The translations under genes were made by a program, and so were the position numbers. Shown here piece by piece: positions 1 to 17,415 of a stretch of DNA of 32,469 nt; the stretch's first letter is position 1; every line of letters begins with the position of its first letter. The notes under the pieces are model-generated. The model was not told the origin of the DNA. It was given only the letters and a program-made list of their open reading frames with translations, and made no database searches. Source of the DNA: Priapulus caudatus (taxonomy: Eukaryota; Priapulida; Priapulimorpha; Priapulimorphida; Priapulidae); contig NW_014578551.1 of the NCBI RefSeq assembly GCF_000485595.1, positions 20,278-52,746 of the forward strand. Reading direction: 5' to 3'.

Positions 1-715
1 CGCGCAGTAAACAACCTGACACACGCGCAGTAACTAAGCTTACATATACGCAGTAAACAAGCTTACACACAGTAAACAACCTGACACACACGCGCAGTAA
101 CTAATCTTACATATACGCAGTAAACAAGCTTACACACAGTAAACAACCTGACACACACGCGCAGTAACTAATTTTACATATACGCAGTAAACAAGCTTAC
201 ACACAGTAAACAACCTGACACACACGCAGTAACTAACTTACATATACGCAGTAAACAACCTGACACACACGCAGTAACTAACTTACATATACGCAGTAAA
301 CAAGCTTACACACAGTAAACAACCTGACACACGCGCAGTAACTAAGCTTACATATACGCAGTAAACAAGCTTACACACAGTAAACATCCTGGCATACAAG
401 CAGTAACTAAGCTTACATATACGCAGTAAACAAGCTTACACACAGTAAACAACCTGACGTACACGAAGAAAATCGCATTATATAAACGCAGTAAACAACC
501 TAAGCTTGCGCATGCGCAGTAAACAACACATTATACACACAGTAAACAACCTCCTATACACGCAGTAAACAACCGCCCATACACGCAGAAAATCGGATTA
601 TATACACGCAGTAAACAACCTTACGTATACGCAGTAAAAAACCTATTCTACACACAGTAAAAAAATCTTCAATACACGCAGTAAATAACCACTCATACGT
701 GCCGCACGTCCGTTT
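1..715. repeat. CAGTAAACAA minisatellite with 67-bp higher-order unit
   Basis: Short modules built on cGCAGTAAACAA, ACAGTAAACAACCTGACAC and CGCAGTAACTAA alternate head to tail from the window edge to about 715. In the first 450 bases the modules form a higher-order unit: identical landmarks fall at 49, 116 and 183, an exact 67-bp spacing. After about 470 the order decays into single 20-22-bp modules with substitutions, as expected at the ageing edge of a satellite block. No coding potential is visible. The array continues off the left edge, so its full size is unknown. Confidence 0.9.
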
Positions 716-1684
716 CTTTAAAGTGATTACGTCACCGTAAATAGTACAAATAAAACAAATATTTCCACTTTTTCACAAAATATAAGTAATTCTGTTCACT
801 TTTTATGGTTAAATTGCTGCATTATACTTCATATTTTACTATATTGTTCGATGTGAACATACACTCGTGACTCATACATAGCCCATAGCAAGCAATTAAT
901 GCCAGGAACATAATATTAAATCGTCCAGGTTTTTTGATTTTTAACTAGTTGAGAAACAATCTTATCAGGTAAGAATTTGATACGTTTAGTCCCGTTAGTT
1001 CTTACTTTTAATGTAAAAAAATGGCAACAAAAATTTTACAAATTCAGAATCACCACTAAGGTCACTATTGTATAGATTTCACTCAAAGCCCGTACCATCT
1101 GACGCCATAGTGTCGTAGTTTTATACACAACCGCTTCACGTAGATATTTGGTGCTTACAATCAAAACATATTGCACTGCTTATATCAGCACGATGTGAAA
1201 CTGGGCGCAGTGTTGCGAGTAGGGTAGATGCAAGACTGTGTGAGTGTGTGCGCAAGTTTTGCAAACACGATATCATCAGGCAGTATAAAACTGAAATGGA
1301 TGATATTTACAATAATATATGTCCCATGGTAAGACATAGCACATAGATGCGGTAAGACGGCGCTGGTAGCAGTCTATGGATGCAGGAGCGTTCATGCATC
1401 GTCTTCCTCAAATGTCTTATGGAGCGTAGAGCCGCTTCTCCTGCGCATTAATGCGTCATCGGTGCACATCGCCCTCTCGTCACGCTGCCGGATGACGTAC
1501 TTCATGACGTTATTCGCCAGGACTGATGTTTGGTTGATTTTCGAACTGGCCGGGGCACCAAAGGAAGCGAATAATCATTTCTCCGTATGGCGTCAGCGGG
1601 TAGAATTTCGGCGCATGCGCATGGCAGATATGCGTCCCTACGGGTTCACAGATGACAATGAAAGCTAATTATGCCACGGATCTG
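716..1684. other. AT-rich spacer, no gene recognised
   Basis: Nothing here shows convincing coding character. An ATTACGTCACC CRE-like octamer core lies near 726. The 1320-1640 part is less AT-rich and has a 68-codon open frame at 1462-1668, but it has no recognisable domain or splice context. Confidence 0.5.
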
Positions 1685-1850
1685 CGAGTCAGTACGTTGC
1701 AGAGGAACATTTGAACGGCATTTACAGGAAATTATCGGCAATAATAGGCGAAAGAGAGTACAGAAACATTAGGACTTTGGTAGTAAATGCATTTCGTGTT
1801 TATTTACCACGTTTTTTTATTGAAACGTTCCAAGTGCCTGTGATAGCGCC
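1685..1850 (+). repeat. Dispersed repeat family R1, copy 1
   Basis: This block is clearly related to 15714-15896 (same strand), to 19425-19620 (reverse complement) and, at its 3' end only, to about 31094-31145 (reverse complement). Shared landmarks in order are GTTGCAGA, GGCATTTAC, an AACATTA.GACTTTGGTA block, TTTCGTGTTTATTTACCA, a T-rich run with TTTATTGA, and the 3' end CCAAGTGCCTGTG. No terminal inverted repeats or coding frame were found. A short non-autonomous element fits, but its class is unknown. Confidence 0.75.
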
Positions 1851-2269
1851 GCCACAGGAGAGAGCAAGCTGCCGACATGCAGTTCCGGAACCGGATGTAG
1901 ACATTCAGTAGCTCGCCGGAACCGGAAACTCTACGGGAAGAAGCACAGCTTGCCGGGACAGGAAAGGGGTTAGAATTGGGGCTGGGGGGTCGTAGGGGGT
2001 CACCACGGTGTGCGCATACACCGGGAACACCGACTGGTCTTAGAGCAATTGATATAATATGCTCTAAGACTTTTTGCTCTTTCTTCTTGCTTTTCTTGCT
2101 TGGCGACTGGTCTTAGGGCAATAGATCCACCCGTCTGAGCGTGATAACCACGGTCTGCCTTTTGATATGATGGCCAGATCTGCCATACGAGGCCAGCTTG
2201 TGCGTGTTTTTCTTACATGTGTACGCTAATATGTCGACGTTACGACATTTAGAAGCCGGACATTGTCTT
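1851..2269. other. Spacer with a short direct and inverted repeat
   Basis: The only structure seen is a direct repeat GACTGGTCTTAG at about 2031 and 2106. Between the copies, TTAGAGCA at about 2040 pairs with TGCTCTAA at about 2060. No gene was recognised. Confidence 0.4.
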
Positions 2270-2760
2270 TTAGAGCGTACGTCCTACCGCAACAATGATT
2301 GGCTAAGCGTATACGGGACAGTCATCTTTAATTCCTAACATGGCGTTAACTATCTTCGCGGAAGATCTAGAAGCTATATCAGTGGACTCGCACACCGTAA
2401 CACATTGCAGCAGAACGCCTATATACCATCGAGTAACTCGTGGGCGTCGTAGCCACGAGTGACGTCACTGATGGACACGTGAGCGCAGCTATTTCGGGAG
2501 CTTTCGGCGATTTATGATGACGGCTGTCAACTGACTACATTGATGTCTTACTGTCTCCTCGTGGGAGTGAGTCACTCACGTCAGTTATTCACAAAGAAAA
2601 ATACGGCGTGACGTCGCTGCCGATAGCTTACCGCGGTCATTCTCACGGGATCCGTCTTGCTTCGCGACCGTCACACGCCTAGCGGCGAACGGCGGAAACT
2701 TCTTCGTACGCATTCGGTGCGGTGTAACCTCGCAACTTCGTAAGTAATAGTTTTCAAAGT
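2270..2760 (+). promoter_or_regulatory. Promoter-like cluster of CRE, AP-1 and inverted CCAAT motifs
   Basis: The segment is CpG-rich compared with its AT-rich flanks. It contains an inverted CCAAT box (GATTGGCT, about 2297), a perfect palindromic CRE TGACGTCA at 2460-2467, an AP-1 motif TGAGTCA at 2568-2574 inside GTGAGTCACTCAC, and a second CRE-like TGACGTCG at 2609-2616. A 40-codon ORF starts with ATGGCG at 2340 and ends with TGA at 2460-2462, and a GTAACT donor-like site lies inside it. These motifs suggest a regulatory region or 5' exon, but no downstream exons were recognised, so the gene served is unknown. Confidence 0.35.
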
Positions 2761-2997
2761 TCAAAGGAGGGGTAAGGGGGTACGTGATTCACAGTTCACA
2801 GTGAGAAATGACAACGCTTTCACATTTCACATGGAAAATAATGCTCTTTTCAACAGATCACGGGATAATCCAGTTTAGCAGCTAAAATTTCAGACACATA
2901 AGATAAGTCCTAGAAGTAGGCCTATACAAAGTGTTATTCTTCGACTAACACACTTCTGAAAAATCAAAAAACATGCTTGCGGCAGTAGTCCATGCTT

Positions 2998-5148
2998 ATA
3001 CGGGGAAAGTGGGTGAAAATGGCGATGGCGGGTAAAAATGGGCCACTTGCAGTTTTGTTATATCTGGTGCTTCCACCCAGTAGAGCTCCACGTTTACTAT
3101 ACTTGGCTGTCATAAACATTGTTTGTTGTAACGGCACATGGCGGATTTCTTGCGTTGTTCGACAAAGTTTTCAACAGCTGAAAGTGTGTTTTCACACCGG
3201 ACACTGATCTAGGTAAGGACATGCAAAAAACTTCCTAATTACGTATAGAACAACAAACCGACTGATATACTACTGATGACTGGCAATTAAATGCTGATAA
3301 TTCAGTTATGTCATAATTCCAGCGTGTTTGTGTACTTGTGATTACTTAATTTTTCAACTTTGCTGATGCGGCAACACTAATCATGATGCTAATGGGGTAA
3401 AATGGCCACATTACTCATGGGTAAAATAGCCAGGGTGGCCATTTTGCCCCAATGCAGTAATGAATTATCTTTTTGTTGCTCATGTAAAGACTCCTTGCTG
3501 CCATTCATTTATGTTCAAGCAACAGGCACATGCCTAGACATTACTCGCGAAGAGAAAAGAGAACGGAGAAAGGGAGAGAGAGAGAGCCAGGAGTCCTGGG
3601 ATGATGAAGTCAACTGAAACAAGCATTGGTCGCCGCTTTGAACAACTCGAACGCTTATTTGACGGGCTGGAGAGAGACCAGTTCAAGACTTCCAGCAGAT
3701 TGAAAAAGAAGAAATCTGTGTGAGGATGAATGGTAAGCAGGAAAGGCTGCTGAGACCATGTGGCAGTCAGAAGATGGCCATGTGCATGCTTGTGAGAGGA
3801 GTGGAGGTGAGAGTCAGTTTTTATGCATAGAGTGTAACAGAGATGGTGTCCCAAAGATGCAGCAGGGAGCTGAAAAGTGTAAAGGGATCCGAGACTTTCG
3901 GTGGCCGTTGCAAGAAGAGGTATGTCCATGGGGAGGAAGGTGAAAAGAGGACTGAGGACTTCGGGAGGAAACATAGAGGAAGTTCATAGATTTTGGCTTC
4001 TTATCTGGGTGATAATAGTGGCACGGTGAAGGTGGGTACAGAGAGAAATGTGAGAGTAGAGTAGGCGCTGCATGGAAGAAATGGCGAGAGATGCTATTTT
4101 GTAGTAAAAGCAGAATGTATTCGTTAAAGATCCAGAGGCAATGTCTATGAAGCTTTGTATAAGATCCCGTTTGTTATATGGGGTGGAAGTGTGGGCTACT
4201 GACAGAAAGAGTGTGAAGATGTACTTGAGAAGATGTGAGTAGGAAAGATGCTAAGATACACTAGCTGGAGTAAATGGCAAGGATAGGATATCCAAGTCGA
4301 AGTAAGTGGGCAAAGAAGATGTGGCTTACGAGAGATACAGAATAGAACTAGACCAGACGAGAAGACTCAATGGTTTGGGCATGTTAGACAGGGAGACGGG
4401 AAGGACAGCGAAGGTATTGAGGTTTGTGGACAGACATTAGAGATCCCGCTAGGAAAAAAGACGCGGTTGGAAGACAAAGGGCAACATGGATAGGGGACAG
4501 TGCCAAAAGATCTGGAAAGGACTGTGAATAAGATGGAAGGATCAACGCAGGCCAGAGAAACTTGCGTGTGGAGGGGATCATCGCAAGGTCCAACCCCTAG
4601 GCACGGGAAAGATGGACTATAAACGAAGATGATGATGATCGATTGATGAGAATCTTGTTGGAGGATGGAGTGTCGGATGGCAGACGTATTCTTGCGTGCA
4701 GATTTGTAGCAGGCAAGAACACCTAAGTGAAGGCTGGATAGCGTTGTACATGCTTGCACCAGTGGGCACAACGATGAATGTGCTCTGGGCGTTGATTCTT
4801 GATGACGATGAGGGTTCACATGTTGAATTGTGATGTGATTGATAACTAGTACTTTGATGTGAACTAAAACTAATGTCCATTTTATCCCGCTTGGACCATG
4901 GCCATTTTACCCGAGAAGCTCGTCGGGTAAAATGGCCATCAGCGAATACAAATCTTTCGCCGTATAGCATAGTTTAAGAGTCATGTTAAGTAGAGAGTTA
5001 CATTGATATTTCGTTGCAGTGTGTTTGTAATTACAAAGTTGTTTTTAATTTATAATATTTGTTTTGTCTTTTTCCCTGTTTAATCTAGTGAGAATTTTCT
5101 CCATCGTCAAAGTTTAAAGTGGCAATTTTACCCCATCTTTCCCGTGCT
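2998..5148. mobile_element. Terminal-inverted-repeat element with GGGTAAAATGGCC repeats
   Basis: The left end reads ACGGGGAAAGTGGGTGAAAA (about 3000). The right end, near 5120-5148, reads on the opposite strand ACGGGAAAGATGGGGTAAAA, so the ends are imperfect terminal inverted repeats about 2.1 kb apart. The subterminal motif GGGTAAAATGGCC recurs inside in both orientations: direct and inverted at 3395-3455, and as a tight palindrome at 4899-4936 (GGCCATTTTACCCGA then TCGGGTAAAATGGCC). No transposase frame is visible. A decayed LINE occupies much of the interior. The target duplication is unresolved; a TA dinucleotide is possible. Confidence 0.55.
3730..4650 (+). pseudogene. RTE-like non-LTR retrotransposon relic, C-terminal part
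   Basis: Three-frame reading gives scattered pieces typical of the C-terminal half of RTE-type LINE polyproteins. These are a CESRVGAAWKKWREM stretch near 4045-4095, LLYGVEVWATDRKSVKMYL near 4170-4220, and LREIQNRTRPDEKTQWFGH with VRQGD near 4325-4395, all broken by stops and frame changes. The relic ends in a GATGATGATGAT-type tail near 4628-4645, a common 3' end for RTE elements. Upstream catalytic reverse transcriptase and endonuclease parts were not recognised, so it is 5'-truncated and dead. It lies inside the inverted-repeat element at 2998-5148. Family assignment is from remembered motif patterns only. Confidence 0.6.
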
Positions 5149-5169
5149 ACATGGTGTGTAGTAGAAGTG

Positions 5170-5235
5170 ATTGTGTGTGTGTGTGGCGTGCGTGCGTGCG
5201 TGCGTGCGTGCGGCGTGCGTGAACGTGCGTGGTGA
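5170..5235. repeat. GTGC/GTGT microsatellite
   Basis: Runs of TGTG followed by repeated GTGC units, then a shorter copy after GGCGTGCGTGAACG. Confidence 0.85.
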
Positions 5236-5579
5236 CGTTAGGGTGTGTACATATATATAATATGATAGTGTTCGCAATATGTTCTTCTGCAGCTACGGGG
5301 GTCCGGGCGGCGTGCACCCCCGGGAAGATTTTACAATTAGGCTAGTATTTGGTGGCATTCTGGTGAATTTGACAGGCCTGTGACTGGTTTCTGGAAACCG
5401 GTGGCAAACCGGCGGTAAATGCCGGCGCCTGACATGCATAGATTCACGAGGAAAGGACCCTTATTCACAGTTCACAGGACAAAATAAAAGCTAAATCACG
5501 CTTCACAGCACAGGTGGGTCCATTCACAAATTCAGCAGAACAAAATAAATTGCAATTCACAGGATTCACGAGGTTATAA

Positions 5580-5985
5580 AAAACGCTCTCTCTCTCGTCT
5601 TCTCTCTCTATCCTCTCGCTCTCATTCTCGCTCCTTTCTCCTCTCTCCCCCCTCCCTCTTAGTCTTCACTATCTCTCTCCCTCGTCGTCTCTCTCATTCC
5701 TCTCGTCTCTCTCTCTCTCTCTGCTTCTCTCTCTCTCTCTCTCTTCGTCTCTCTCTCTCTCTGCTCGCTCTCAGCATCTCGCTTCTTTTCTCCCTCTCCA
5801 CCCCCCAGGTCCGCTCTCTATTCAAGCTATCTGCTCTCTGCTATCTGCTCTCCTCTCTCTCTCACTCGTCTCTCTCTCGTCTCTCTCTCTTCATCTCTCC
5901 TTGCATCTTTCTTCTTTCTCTTTCTCTCTCTCTTCCCGTCTCGTTCTCCTCTTTCTCTCTCTCTCTCTTCTCTCTCCTCTCTCTC

Positions 5986-6022
<37 letters not shown>

Positions 6023-6415
6023 AGCCCTCTTTGTCGGCCTCTATCTGCTTTCTCTGTTTTCTCTCTCGGCCTCGTATTTTTCTCTCTCTCATGCTCTCTC
6101 ATCTAATCTCATCGTCTCTCGATCTATCTATCTAGCTCGACTCTCGCGCTCTTTTTGTTCTCTCGCTCTCGCTTTTTTTGTTCTCTGCGCTCTCTTCCTC
6201 CTCTGCTCTCGTCGCTCCTCTCTCTGTCTTCCTCTCTCCTTACTCTAATCTCTGATCTGCTCTATCTCTCCCACCCTCTCTCCTTACTTCTATTCTTACA
6301 TCGTTATCGCTATCTCTGTCCCCCTCGTCTCTTACTCTAATCTCTATTCTCGCTATATCTCCGCACTCTCTGCTTACTCCTATATATATCTCTCTCTGTC
6401 TATCTACAGGCTCCG
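5580..6415. repeat. 830-base polypyrimidine (CT)-rich tract
   Basis: Almost pure C/T on the plus strand, dominated by CTCTCT with interruptions such as TCGTCT and CTTTTT. Long open frames on both strands here read as Ser/Leu- or Arg/Glu-only protein and are composition artefacts. Such purine-pyrimidine asymmetry is known to favour triplex (H-DNA) structures. Confidence 0.9.
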
Positions 6416-6509
6416 ATATGTCGGCTGCTAATTATGCGGACGCCGTGAGTTCATCAAGCTCGCAATACACGTCATTAGCTAAAGCTCACACCCACTTTAT
6501 CATAGTCAT

Positions 6510-6519
6510 CGCTCATATA

Positions 6520-6550
<31 letters not shown>

Positions 6551-6970
6551 TTTACACATATACCTGATATATATATACATATATATATATGTATATATAT
6601 ATACACATATACATAATATATATATATAACAGCACACACCTATACACACACAGACATTACACACAGCACACACACAAACACGGCACACACACAGACAACA
6701 CACACAACACAACACAAAACACACACAGGGGGGGGGTGTATGTGTGTGTTGTGTGCGGTGCCGTGTGTGTGTGTGGTGTGTGTGTGTAGGTGTGTTGTGT
6801 GGTGGCGTGGTGCGTGGCGTCGCCTGCGTGTGGCGTGTGGCCGTGGCGGGGCGTTGTGGTGTGCGTGTGCGTTTGTGTGTGTGCCTGTTGTGCGTGTGTG
6901 GCGTGTGTGCGTGCGTGTGTGTGTGTGTGTGTGTACGCGTGTGTCTGGGTGTGTGTTTGGGGGGGGGGGT
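6510..6970. repeat. (TA)n, (CA)n then (GT)n compound microsatellite
   Basis: An alternating TA block (about 6514-6626) is followed by CACACA-rich sequence to about 6727, a G run, and GTGTGT-rich sequence to about 6960 ending in a second G run. The CA and GT halves are complementary, so the block can fold on itself. All open frames across it are repeat artefacts. Confidence 0.85.
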
Positions 6971-7840
6971 CGAGCTGCACAGCAGCGACGTACATCGCGA
7001 CGGAAACATTCAATTTACGTCTCATTAAAAGCGGATCGAGGCGGCGATCGCCTGCAGCGACGCGCGCGACGCCTGGTGGCGTCTACCGGAATGTTTACCC
7101 CGGCTTGTCTGCTCGTGCGTCTGTCTATTGGATTTTCATGAATGGCTTCCGCTTAGGTTGGCTGCTGCTGTTGATTCTGTTGCGGCTGCTGCTGCTACTG
7201 GTGCTACGCATGCGCACACACGCGTGTACGCACGCCCGACTGCCTGTCAGTCCGCCCCACGCGCAAAGACGTGCACGCCCCCACACACCGCTGGTCCATC
7301 CTTTCGCCGCAGCTGCAGCAGAATCATGCGTGTACCAACCCATTTCTCTCTCGGTCTGCGTGTGTGCGCGCGTGCGTGCGTGCGGGTGGGCACGCGTGCA
7401 CGCACCAGCAGTAGCACGCATTGTGTAGACTATTCACCGTTGGCTTCTCATATGGTCTTACTTTTAACGCGCTTCACAACAAATTACCTTTTGTACAACG
7501 CACGCACGACAACGGCACGACAATTGCGGTACGAAAATTGCAGTAACTTAATAACCAACTGCACATTACTCTTCGGACTAGACTTCTCCATTTCCTAAAC
7601 CATTCAACGTAAGCGCAGGAATTTGATCCTAATTAGTGGCGACATCTATGGGAAGGAAAATGAAGCACCTAGCGTACTTACTAGAACCTCGTATGTATCG
7701 ATCAGTTCATTGCTGTACGTTCACTCTAACTATTTTTCCGCGACGCGCGTTTGCAGAAAACTAAAATGAAAAAGGGAATCGAACCGGGAGATCACGCGAT
7801 ACAGCTCTTCGAACATCCACAAGTTGTTATGAGGTAGGAA
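6971..7840. other. Spacer with CTG-rich and CACG-rich patches, no gene
   Basis: A CTGCTG/GCTGCT patch lies at about 7160-7205 and CGTGCGTGCG/GCACGC runs at 7205-7410. The 212- and 156-codon frames through this region run straight out of simple sequence and show no domain. A tRNA-B-box-like GGTTCGATTCC on the minus strand near 7777-7787 has no matching A box or cloverleaf. Confidence 0.5.
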
Positions 7841-8470
7841 TCGCAGATGGAGAAGAGGTGAGGAGGGGAGAAAGGCCGGTGAAGAGGAGGGATAGCTAGA
7901 GAGGGAGCGAAGAGGTCGGGGAAAGGGATGACGGGTGATGGTGGGAGCGTGGGGAAAAGCAATGCAGGAGTGGAGCCGGGGAGGGGGGTCAGCGGAAGTG
8001 TAAAGGAATTAGCTGAGTTGTATGGGGAGGTATAATGAAGGTGTAGGAGAGGTGTAGGGGGTTGGAGGTATAAGGGGAGAGGATGCGAGGAGGAGAGGAG
8101 AAAATCAAGGGAGATGTAGGGTAGGTGTAAGAGAGCGTTACGGTATAGGTGTGAAGGGAGGGGTGAGGAGAGAAAGGGGGGAGGGGGTCAGAAGAGATGT
8201 AGGAGAGGCGAAAGTGTACAGAGGTAAGGCGGACAGAGGAAGAGGGAATCAGGGGAGATGTAGCCTGTAGGGAAAGAAGATGAGCGGAGGTCAACGACAG
8301 GGAGAGGAAAAGAAGATGAGAAAAGGGGTGGAAGGAGAGACGGAAGGAGGGGAAAGTTGATGAGGGTATTAAGGGAGGTATAGGGAGAAGATATTCCAGA
8401 ATTGGAGGGCAAAGGGAGGTGGAATGGAAGACGACGTATGAAGATATAGGGGAAAAGGAGAAGAACGGCA
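7841..8470. repeat. 630-base polypurine (GA)-rich tract
   Basis: The plus strand is mostly G and A (GAGGAGG, AGGGGAG, GAAGAGG units) with occasional T and few C. The reverse strand gives Pro/Ser-rich pseudo-proteins over 100 residues, which I treat as composition artefacts. It is opposite in strand bias to the CT tract at 5580-6415. Confidence 0.8.
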
Positions 8471-8747
8471 GGTATGGCGCGCGATTTTCCACGTAACACA
8501 GTCACGTGGATCAATCAGCAAGCACAGCACCATTACCATGGAAACGTGCAAAATCCCCTTTTTTTCTACGGCAAGATTCGCTCGAATCGCAGACAGTTTT
8601 GGTAAAGCTGACGACAGACGTGCAGGTGTGTGTGACTCGCTGCAATGCGAGGCCCATAACATGCAAACCAACAAATGTGTTAGACTATCTCTCACGTTCC
8701 TATTAGTAGACTTCCGAAACAGAGAAGTGAGACTAACCAGAGCCTAC

Positions 8748-9091
8748 TTAGTACGTTATTTACGCGTGCCAGACAAGCAAGAACTAGATAGAACTAATTA
8801 TAGTATGTTATTTACGCGTGCCAGACAAGCAAGAACTAGATAGAACTAATTATAGTATGTTATTTATGCGTGCCAGACAATCAAGAACTAGATAGAACTA
8901 ATTATAGTGTTATTTATGCGTGCCAGACAATCAAGAACTAGATAGAACTAATTATAGTATGTTATTTACGCGTGCCAGACAAGCAAGAACTAGATAGAAC
9001 TAATTATAGTGTTATTTATGCGTGCCAGACAATCAAGAACTAGATAGAACTAATTATAGTATGTTATTTACGCGTGCCAGACAAGCAAGAA
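8748..9091. repeat. 52-bp minisatellite, about 6.6 copies in two length classes
   Basis: The unit holds GTTATTTACGCGTGCCAGAC then AAGCAAGAACTAGATAGAAC then TAATTATAGTAT. Seven units follow one another. Most are 52 bp; two lack three bases at the junction (AGTGTTATTTATGCG). Shared substitutions (ACGCG with AAGCAAG, or ATGCG with AATCAAG) define two lineages that alternate in the right part of the array. The last copy is truncated at 9091. Confidence 0.92.
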
Positions 9092-9790
9092 ATTGCTCCA
9101 GACAGCGAAACCTGCACAATTACTGGGGAAAAAACGGATGAAAATCGTAAAGGTTATCGTCTGTATTCTGTTACTGTCCTTTTTGTCCATACATGTTCTT
9201 GTGAATTACGATACCGTAAGCCTCCGCATATAACAAAAGACTGAGAATAGTATCAACACGGTTTCACACTAATACAAGCTTGTGATTGACTTACAGGTAC
9301 GACGTTTACAAGCTGCAAACACCTCTGGGTCTTTTCATGCTGAAGATGCTATTCATATGAAATATGAATGTATATTGACCTCAATTACTTTCACCCCTAT
9401 TTATATACGATGATCCAAAAGTGACCAACATTGAACGCGTGTTCACAGAAGGACATATAGTAGGTTTATTGTTGAAATCGAAATTACATATATACCATCG
9501 ATCGCGAGGATTCTGAGTGTAAATAAGATGTCTTTGTATGTGTGCTGGACAAAAGATTGCATCAGCATCCGTAAACGTTCAATTTCCTTGGGACGTGAAA
9601 GACGTCGCCGGGAACACATTTCAACACATAATAATAACCTTTCAAACCATAGATTACAAAGTTCACACAATCTCCGCTAACGCTAATGAAAAGCGGACGC
9701 TGCAATTTTACATTCGAGGACGTTACGACAAACGAAGAGGATGGCAAACGAAAAGTAACCCATCTGAAGAATCATCAGTGGATTATAAAC
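9092..9790. other. ILF2 downstream spacer, no gene recognised
   Basis: AT-rich sequence beyond the ILF2 3' end. A 97-codon plus-strand frame at 9538-9831 has mixed composition but no recognisable domain, and it runs into the inverted repeat at 9793, so I do not call it. TTTATT near 9464 would be an AATAAA on the minus strand, a possible distal poly(A) signal for ILF2. Confidence 0.4.
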
Positions 9791-9792
9791 TT

Positions 9793-9996
9793 GTGGCCCA
9801 TTGTCAGAAACAAAATCAGTCTCATAATTAGTCCTAACACTAACATTGAAAGAAACGTAAGGTTAAAAGAATTAGAAATCCTGGCCAATTTCCTCGTAAT
9901 TTAATGAAACAAAACTCTGTCAACGGTCTACGAGAAAAAGTTAATGTTAAGACTAATGTTAATATGAATTTTGTTTCTGAAAATGGGCCGCTGCAC
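9793..9996. repeat. Inverted repeat in the ILF2 3' flank
   Basis: Imperfect arms of about 58-60 bp, with GTGGCCCATTGTCAGAAACA starting at 9793 and its counterpart ending TTTCTGAAAATGGGCCGCTG near 9992. They enclose a loop of about 85 bases. TTTAAT at 9900-9905, in the loop, is an ATTAAA poly(A)-signal variant on the minus strand, about 540 bases past the ILF2 stop. Confidence 0.6.
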
Positions 9997-10446
9997 AATA
10001 AACCATGATCACTAGTGCAGGATGGCCGTAGATCATGACCCGATCTGGGTAATCTCACAAACCATCGTGAAGTGAGCATCCTAGCATCGCGGCGGCAGAC
10101 ACAACAGAGCTAGAATGCCAAACAAACATGCACACAAAAAGATTCAAGGAGCCGAGATGCGGCTCATGCGATGACGCGCATCCCCGCGAAACATAACCAA
10201 TTCGACTACGAAAATGTGCGACTCGGAAAAATCCGTGTGAAACAGCCGAAGCCGAAAACTCAGTTGTCAGGGTTACAGCCCGCATCGTTCGCCCATGGTC
10301 GCTGCCTGTTTTTCGTTGTCACTGCCTTTAGGAATAAGGAAAGAGAAGATGAGGAAGAAAGGAAGGAGAGAGAGGAAACAAAAAAGGGTTTGTGACGTCG
10401 CGTTCGTGCCGCGTGCGGATGTGTCTCTCTCCGGTCGCCGTCTCTC

Positions 10447-17415
<6,969 letters not shown>

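Noticed and set aside
1-715. Regularly spaced repeats resembling a CRISPR array
   Set aside because: The spacers are themselves repeats, the period is nested (about 20 within 67 bp), and the sequence is eukaryotic; it is a minisatellite.
1462-1911. 68- and 66-codon plus-strand ORFs
   Set aside because: The second is largely R1 repeat sequence; the first has no supporting context.
3534-4970. Minus-strand frames of 146, 150 and 117 codons
   Set aside because: They lie antisense to the LINE relic and the inverted-repeat element and show no domain.
6506-7428. Open frames of 94-212 codons on both strands
   Set aside because: They translate CA/GT and TA microsatellites and have no mixed-composition core.
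7770-7830. tRNA-like B box GGTTCGATTCC on the minus strand
   Set aside because: No A box or cloverleaf stems at the right distance; at most a tRNA-derived SINE scrap.
7989-8695. Pro/Ser-rich minus-strand frames up to 167 codons
   Set aside because: Direct consequence of the polypurine tract; no splice or domain support.
9538-9831. 97-codon plus-strand ORF
   Set aside because: No family recognised, and it ends inside an inverted repeat in the ILF2 3' flank.
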